Position numbers and translations under genes: made by a program | Source: SIG440 sp045587485 | Lineage (GTDB): Bacteria > Bacillota > Clostridia > Monoglobales > Monoglobaceae | Length of the DNA stretch: 19,000 bases | NCBI GenBank assembly: GCA_045587485.1 | Contig: JAZNCI010000089.1 | Coordinates: 1 to 19,000 of the forward strand | Direction of reading: 5' to 3' | Shown here: piece by piece, positions 15,087 through 19,000 of the stretch | Numbering within the stretch: position 1 is the first letter of the stretch | Layout: each line of letters starts with the position of its first letter | The notes under the pieces: model-generated | Databases searched by the model: none | The model's input: the letters and a program-made list of their open reading frames with translations, nothing else | What the model was told of the DNA's origin: nothing

Positions 15087-15608
15087 CTAATTTTTTTGCT
15101 TTTTGCTCATTTTTCGGCTAATAATTTCACCTTCTTGTTCAAGGGCTTTAAGTAATCTATCAGTTTCTACCATTATAACATCATCCCCATCTGGTGATAA
15201 TTCACCGATACCGTTATCAAGAAGCCATTGCCGATATTTTCTTTTTCGTTCTCGTGTTTCTGGGGTTAGTCCATATAAACTATCAAGACGTTTAAATTCT
15301 GTGTTGATTTCGTGTTCTTCTAATCTTTCTTTGGCTTTGTTTAAAGCTTCTTCATAAGTGCATTTATTTGCATCGGCATATAATTTCTTTTCTTCATCAC
15401 TTATTTTTTTCTTACTTACCCACTTTCTTATATCAGTAATCGTCATTGTTTCTATGCGATGTCTTTTGTACTCAAAAACATTATCTATAGAAGCAACAAT
15501 TTCTTCAATGCTACGATTGTTTGCCTTTTCAATTTTTTTGATTATTTCTTCAGGAATTTCACCAGCTTTGTAGGCTTTAGAGAGTTTTAACATATCTTTT
15601 TGTGTCAT
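15087..15608 (-). CDS. Uncharacterised charged alpha-helical protein (173 aa)
   Basis: I do not recognise the family. The protein is strongly charged, rich in Lys and Glu, and predicted mostly helical with no membrane segment or signal. The N-terminal part (MTQKDMLKLSKAYKAGEIPEEIIKKIEKANN) has short helices that might form a small HTH-like unit. The middle (about 69-105, SDEEKKLYADANKCTYEEAL onward) is probably helical or coiled. The C-terminus is very basic (SRKMSKKQKN). Two cysteines at most, no catalytic pattern. ATG 15608 has AGGATG about 8 bp upstream. It is divergent from the Mor-like operon across about 270 bp of A+T-rich DNA. Codon use is A/T-ending, unlike the housekeeping genes, which suggests transfer. 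Confidence 0.65.
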   Translation of the reverse strand: MTQKDMLKLSKAYKAGEIPEEIIKKIEKANNRSIEEIVASIDNVFEYKRHRIETMTITDIRKWVSKKKISDEEKKLYADANKCTYEEALNKAKERLEEHEINTEFKRLDSLYGLTPETRERKRKYRQWLLDNGIGELSPDGDDVIMVETDRLLKALEQEGEIISRKMSKKQKN

Positions 15609-15775
15609 TTAATCACATCCTATACTAATTTATAGTCATATTTTATCATATGAATCGGCATATTGCAACCAAATCACAAATTTATACTTACATACTATAT
15701 CACATAAGTACAGTATATACAATTTTCACGATTAATTTTATGAATAATAGACGATTTCATTTATATATTATACAC

Positions 15776-15800
15776 TTGAAATTTATATTGCAAATTTCAA
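15776..15800. repeat. Inverted repeat upstream of the Mor-like gene
   Basis: A perfect 9-bp inverted repeat TTGAAATTT (15776-15784) and AAATTTCAA (15792-15800) with a 7-bp spacer, about 78 bp before the Mor-like start codon. No U tract follows it, and the arms are A+T-rich, so a protein-binding site is more likely than a terminator. It sits in the divergent control region of the 173-residue gene and the Mor-like operon. Role inferred. Confidence 0.45.
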
Positions 15801-15877
15801 AGAAAGTTACGAATGGTAATTTCGAAGAAAAAAGTCTAAAATTAAATGTATAAGTATAATTAGGAGGTGAATCACAA

Positions 15878-16120
15878 ATGGAAGCAAAAGATTTTGCAGA
15901 TATTTATGAAGAAATTGCCGTTGAGGCGGGAACGGAAACCGCTGTTCAAATACATAAATTATTCAAGGGGCAACAAATTTTGTTTCCCCAGAAGTTATAT
16001 AAAAAAGATTACATATATAACTATATCAAGCAAAACTATAACGGCAAAAATATTCGTGAATTATCCAAAATGTTTGGATATTCAGATAGACGAATAAGAC
16101 AAATTTTAAGTGAAGTTTAA
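15878..16120 (+). CDS. Mor-like transcriptional regulator
   Basis: An 80-residue protein resembling the Mor transcription activator family of Mu-like phages, which has many short chromosomal members in Clostridia. The N-terminal helical part (MEAKDFADIYEEIAVEAGTETAVQIHKLFKGQQILFP) matches the family dimerisation region, and residues about 56-78 (NGKNIRELSKMFGYSDRRIRQIL) form the C-terminal helix-turn-helix. The ribosome site AGGAGGTG is ideal. It is the first gene of an operon with two membrane proteins, 27 bp before the next start codon, so it probably controls them or itself. No phage structural genes are nearby; it may be a co-opted or leftover regulator. Confidence 0.75.
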   Translation: MEAKDFADIYEEIAVEAGTETAVQIHKLFKGQQILFPQKLYKKDYIYNYIKQNYNGKNIRELSKMFGYSDRRIRQILSEV

Positions 16121-16147
16121 ATTTAATAAAAATTGGAGGAATGTAAA

Positions 16148-16333
16148 ATGGAAACTATAATAATTATTGCTTATGCTGTATTGGGTTATTGGGCGACAGG
16201 ACAAACAATTTATGCAAACAAAATACGAATAGGCACTGCTAGTAATCTATTTATACAGCGTTTGATAATGGGTTGTCTTTTGGGTATCGTCCTTATTCCT
16301 ATAGCAATCATCAGAAAAATTATAAACAAGTAA
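16148..16333 (+). CDS. Small two-helix membrane protein (61 aa)
   Basis: Translated from ATG 16148, which follows GGAGGA by 7 bp. An upstream TTG in frame overlaps that ribosome site and is rejected. The protein has two hydrophobic helices (about 3-20, TIIIIAYAVLGYWATGQT, and about 39-56, IQRLIMGCLLGIVLIPIAI) joined by a short loop with NKIRIG, and a basic end RKIINK. A hairpin with both ends on the same side is expected. No family recognised. It stands between a Mor-like regulator and a large membrane protein, 35 bp before the latter, so it may be a partner subunit. A holin-like or toxin-like role cannot be ruled out, but nothing specific supports it. Confidence 0.7.
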   Translation: METIIIIAYAVLGYWATGQTIYANKIRIGTASNLFIQRLIMGCLLGIVLIPIAIIRKIINK

Positions 16334-16368
16334 GATTATTCGTCTGATTTGAAAGGAGTTAATCAATT

Positions 16369-17820
16369 ATGATGTTAATTGGGTTTTTGGCATTAATTAT
16401 TGTTGCTATATTATCTCAGATAGTGCTTTTTAAAGGAATAAACTTTCTTGGAATAATTGAAAATAAATATCGTGATGGTATTACTACCGATTTATCCTCA
16501 GTAGAAGAAGTGAAAGATAAAATTGTTGAAACAAGTGCTAATATGATAAAGGGAGCTACTATAAATTCAACAGGACAAGTTGAGGTTATAGGAAATACAG
16601 GAACACATCTATTTTATCTTGAAAATGGTTGTATAAAATGCGAACTTGTTAAATATGGTTTTAGAATCAGCCGAATGGGTAGATTTTTAGGTTGGTTAAA
16701 AATTGTGCCTAAAATGAGAATGGCAAATGAAATAAATACAATATTTGAAAATATTAGTGGTAATATCGGCACAAGTGCAGATAACAAAAAAATTATAAAA
16801 TCGGTATCCGGAAAAACCGCACTTACCAATATATTGGCTATTGTATCAATAGTTTTAATAATATCTTCTGTTATTTCTGTAAAAAGCGGTTATGTAGATA
16901 TTGTTAAAAATTCTGTTGCCGAAGGATATGGTATTACATACGGAGAAGCTTTTGATGACTTTTTCAAAGATGGCATTTGGGAAAGCTTTAATTCTGATGA
17001 TGGCAGAAAAATAGCTGAATTTAAAGGAACTTTTTCATTAGATGAAGAAGATGCAACTGCCCATATGCAATACACTGTAAATGACAAGCATAATACTTTT
17101 GAACTTTCATATTTCACTATAAATGGTGAAATACAGGATATGGAAACATATGCTTTTCTTATGGAAAGAGTTTTTGCTGATAATCTTGATGAAACGACAG
17201 AAGCACCGCCAGAAGATATTCTGTCACTTTCAACTCCTGTTTTGTCGGGATTCTATTATGTAAACATACCCGGAACGGATGGACAATGCTTTAGAACCGA
17301 ATGGAGTGCAGTTGAAGGAGCAACGGGATATGAAATAGAAAATAATCAGGTTTCTGTTGATGGTTCACATACACAAATCGAAGAAACATCAAACTTATTT
17401 TATGAGGTTAGCGGCTCAATGGAAATAACAGCTTTGGTTAAAGTAAGAGCATATATGGAGAAAGAAGATGAAGAACGCATATATAGTGACTGGAGCGAAA
17501 TAAAGGAAGCAAAAATAAACGGTGGGTATCTTGAAGAAAACACCACTTTAAACTGGAATAGTATGATTGGTGAATATAGTGATGATAACATGAATACTAT
17601 ATACCTTCAAAAAAATGGAAATGATTTTTATCTCGCAATGGCAACATATAGAGGTGGAGATGATTTAGAAGGAGCATTGTTTTTAGAAGAAAATGGAACA
17701 TTGTTTTATTCCAATGGTGGAACTCGTTCCTTTTCACTTAGAATCATAGGTAAGGACACTATAGAATTATTTGATGATACTTGGGAAGGTAATTTGTGCG
17801 GTGTTTACACGAAATATTAA
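16369..17820 (+). CDS. Two-pass membrane protein with extracytoplasmic FN3-like and C-terminal beta domains (483 aa)
   Basis: The start ATG has AAAGGAG about 10 bp upstream. Helix 1 is at about 3-21 and helix 2 at about 152-171. The region between is rich in Lys/Arg and so most likely cytoplasmic, leaving residues 172-483 outside. Outer segments, in order: a domain with EGYGITYGEAFDDFFKDGIW and DDGRKIAEFKG (about 175-270), a sequence type I recall from other clostridial membrane proteins without a clear function; a short acidic linker; an FN3-like domain (about 288-383, with EWSAVEGATGYEI and YSDWSEIKEAK); and a C-terminal beta domain (about 394-483, MIGEYSDDNMNTIYLQKNGN to GVYTKY). No catalytic motif is seen. 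It ends the operon, with a 17-bp-stem terminator at the stop. Function unknown. Confidence 0.75.
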   Translation: MMLIGFLALIIVAILSQIVLFKGINFLGIIENKYRDGITTDLSSVEEVKDKIVETSANMIKGATINSTGQVEVIGNTGTHLFYLENGCIKCELVKYGFRISRMGRFLGWLKIVPKMRMANEINTIFENISGNIGTSADNKKIIKSVSGKTALTNILAIVSIVLIISSVISVKSGYVDIVKNSVAEGYGITYGEAFDDFFKDGIWESFNSDDGRKIAEFKGTFSLDEEDATAHMQYTVNDKHNTFELSYFTINGEIQDMETYAFLMERVFADNLDETTEAPPEDILSLSTPVLSGFYYVNIPGTDGQCFRTEWSAVEGATGYEIENNQVSVDGSHTQIEETSNLFYEVSGSMEITALVKVRAYMEKEDEERIYSDWSEIKEAKINGGYLEENTTLNWNSMIGEYSDDNMNTIYLQKNGNDFYLAMATYRGGDDLEGALFLEENGTLFYSNGGTRSFSLRIIGKDTIELFDDTWEGNLCGVYTKY

Positions 17821-17861
17821 AATGAATAAGGCAGCTCGTTCATTGAGCTGCCTTATTCATT
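17821..17861 (+). terminator. Terminator of the Mor-like operon
   Basis: A perfect 17-bp stem (arms 17821-17837 and 17845-17861) with loop GTTCATT, starting at the base after the stop codon. The right arm ends in TTATTCATT and TATAAT follows, giving a moderately U-rich end. Strong rho-independent or bidirectional structure. Confidence 0.85.
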
Positions 17862-18391
17862 TATAATAGATGTATTGTAAAACATTTTCTTTAGGTATCG
17901 ATTTTAAAGGCATCTATCTGAACGCTATGCAATAGGTCGAGTAGGATGTTTTTACCAACATTAAATCATTCTTTCGGTGTGGAACTGACGGCAATTATAA
18001 AACGGCAGCTAAATATCTTGTACGGAATAAAACAGTACGAAATATTTCCTCAATTGTAAAGTGAAATGCAATACTTGTTTGTTTGATTTATATTTTTGAG
18101 TATATAAATTATAATTATGAACGGGTGTTGCATTTTGTTTTGCAAAAAATAAAAAGGAAAAAAATATCTGACTACTTATCAAGAGTAGATGCATAGTTTA
18201 TGCCATCCTTAACAAATCATCTATTTTCTGATACTTCATATCACTTTTGCAATACCAGAATAATTGTTTTATTATAAAAAATGTTTGTTTTGTGCATTGA
18301 TTTTTTGTCAAATATGTGATAGAATTTATGACATAATATCGATTCTTTGCAAAAATGTTAATATTTGCAAACTTTCTGCGTATATATAGCA
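17862..18391. other. A+T-rich spacer without a credible gene
   Basis: About 530 bp holding only short open frames. One on the plus strand (17946-18059, 37 residues, containing SFGVELTAIIKRQLNILYG) has protein-like composition but no ribosome site, and may be a remnant. A second promoter-like pair, TTGATT (18297-18302), 17 bp, TAGAAT (18320-18325), could add to transcription of the riboswitch leader. I found no RNA gene, insertion sequence end or clear att site. Confidence 0.4.
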
Positions 18392-18420
18392 TTGAGAAAA
18401 CGCAAGGAATGTGATATTCT
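18392..18420 (+). promoter_or_regulatory. Promoter of the cobalamin-riboswitch leader
   Basis: TTGAGA (18392-18397), a 17-bp spacer and TATTCT (18415-18420) give a predicted start near 18427, about 30-60 nt before the riboswitch core. The spacing is ideal and the position is right for a leader transcript. Confidence 0.6.
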
Positions 18421-18454
18421 TAATTTAATACATTCACACAGAGTGTTGATTATG

Positions 18455-18660
18455 TCGTAAAAGCTCATAAGCAAGGCATAATCAGTGGAAAGGGAATGGG
18501 GTGAGAATCCCCTGCGGTTAAACTGTCGGTGTGTGCATCGAATGTTTTTGTATCCGTTATCGAAAGATAGTCATTGGGAAACTGAGAAGGCAGGATATGA
18601 AAATGCGGACGAATCAGTCTATATGGTGCGAGTCACAAGACCTGCTTTGATATTATTCCG
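18455..18660 (+). promoter_or_regulatory. Adenosylcobalamin-type (B12) riboswitch
   Basis: The core carries the known landmarks in order: AAAGGGAAT then GGGGTGAGAATCCCC (P3 stem-loop, 18491-18512), GCGGTTAAACTGT (about 18513-18526), then GGGAAACTGAGAAGGCAGGA (about 18575-18595), GCGGACGAATCAGTC and GCGAGTCACAAGACCTGC (about 18628-18645). These match the B12-box aptamer consensus from memory. Known role: when adenosylcobalamin or a related cobamide binds, expression of the downstream gene falls. Here a hairpin terminator stands about 115 bp downstream and then a secreted-protein gene. The outer ends of the aptamer are approximate, since the P1 helix was not resolved. A short open frame over this region (18485-18679) is only a by-product. 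Confidence 0.85.
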
Positions 18661-18773
18661 TAAGTGCTCATTTGCATAGGAATGATGTTTTCAGATTGAG
18701 GTGCTGAAATATATGTTTCAGGGCTTTGTCCCATATTCTCATCTGAATTGTGATTCATCACAGAAAAACTCAG

Positions 18774-18814
18774 CTGTGGTAATTTTTTGAAAGAAAAATT
18801 GCCGCAGTTTTTTT
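18774..18814 (+). terminator. Intrinsic terminator in the riboswitch leader, with an alternative pairing partner
   Basis: A 14-bp stem with two G-U pairs (arms 18774-18787 and 18794-18807, loop of six) is followed by seven T residues (18808-18814), the classic layout for attenuation. The 3' arm portion TTGCCGCAG (18799-18807) can also pair with CTGCGGTAA at 18820-18828, a near copy of CTGTGGTAA in the 5' arm. That second copy lies beyond the termination site. Confidence 0.75.
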
Positions 18815-18904
18815 ATTGTCTGCGGTAAGGAAAACCCGGAGGTGAAAAACACAATAAAACAACTTGCACAAACTTGAGTTTTTAGATGAAAGGATTGAAT
18901 CAAA

Positions 18905-19000
18905 GTGAAATTAAAGAAAATTTTAAGTATGCTTTTGGCACTTGTTATGGTCATTCGTATCAGGCCTATGGTAGTTAGTGCTGCTATGGAATGTATTGTT
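18905..19000 (+). CDS. Secreted protein under B12 riboswitch control, 3' truncated by the window
   Basis: A GTG start at 18905 with AAAGGA about 10 bp upstream opens a frame to the window end (32 codons). The sequence begins MKLKKILSMLLALVMV, a typical clostridial signal peptide, and continues to PMVVSAAM, which looks like a cleavage region. Two arginines (IRIRP) interrupt the expected hydrophobic core, which is unusual. An in-frame stop just upstream (18896-18898) excludes a longer start. It is the first gene after the cobalamin riboswitch, so it is expected to act in cobalamin or corrinoid capture, transport or a B12-independent alternative. The function cannot be told from this fragment. 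A stronger ribosome site (GGAGGTG, 18838-18844) upstream has no matching gene. Confidence 0.6.
   Translation, partial: MKLKKILSMLLALVMVIRIRPMVVSAAMECIV

Noticed and set aside
14886..18000. Complete prophage or integrative element around the Mor-like gene
   Set aside because: No integrase, structural, replication or conjugation genes and no clear direct repeats at the edges; only an accessory segment can be claimed.
18198..18392. Possible 64-residue minus-strand gene in the spacer
   Set aside because: A+T-rich, no convincing ribosome site and Phe/Ile/Lys-heavy composition typical of random frames in such DNA.
18485..18679. Possible 64-residue gene on the plus strand
   Set aside because: It coincides with the cobalamin riboswitch landmarks, which explain the sequence better.

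Overview
The window reads as part of a chromosome from an anaerobic Firmicute of class Clostridia, probably a gut Lachnospiraceae/Oscillospiraceae-type bacterium. The inference rests on purine-rich Shine-Dalgarno sites before nearly every gene, A+T-rich spacers with strong sigma-70-type promoters, a small Cys-rich protein of the DUF6472 type, a Mor-like regulator, an InlB-repeat/copper-amine-oxidase-N secreted protein and a cobalamin-riboswitch leader. No species can be named from the sequence alone. There is no rRNA, no CRISPR array, no complete transposase, and I saw no tRNA.

Layout. (1) 1-2543: the end of an envelope-sugar cluster (a 5'-truncated GT2 glycosyltransferase with two C-terminal membrane helices, then an acyltransferase-3 membrane protein), a truncated RhuM-family pseudogene whose start position reads CTG, and a 63-residue Cys-rich protein. 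(2) 2551-5373, minus strand: argG then argH, the last two steps of arginine synthesis, with a clear promoter. Upstream of it lie two 18-bp ARG-box-like palindromes separated by 3 bp, the geometry of an ArgR/AhrC operator. (3) 5418-9544, plus strand: ruvC, ruvA, ruvB (Holliday-junction resolution) and metG (methionyl-tRNA synthetase), with metG starting on the last base of the ruvB stop. (4) 9553-11885: tandem hairpins, a DUF1015-family protein, and a convergent PfkB-type sugar kinase. (5) 12127-14929: a near-perfect TTGACA-17-TATAAT promoter drives a GtrA-like flippase, a CE4 polysaccharide deacetylase and a modular secreted wall-binding protein, ending in a strong terminator. (6) 14939-17861: an A+T-rich accessory segment with a coding scar, an unrecognised 173-residue charged protein, and a three-gene operon (Mor-like HTH protein, 61-residue two-helix membrane protein, 483-residue membrane protein with an extracytoplasmic FN3-like part). 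(7) 17862-19000: about 0.5 kb without a credible gene, then a promoter, an adenosylcobalamin-type riboswitch, a hairpin terminator and the first 32 codons of a secreted protein that runs off the window.

How the parts work together. Regions 2 and 3 are housekeeping operons transcribed divergently from one 183-bp control region that carries the ARG boxes, so arginine control could reach ruvCAB-metG. Regions 1 and 5 both concern the cell envelope (polyprenyl-linked sugar transfer, acylation, flipping, deacetylation, wall binding). Region 6 is the least explained part and the best place to look for an undescribed system. Region 7 is a B12-sensing genetic switch in front of an exported protein.
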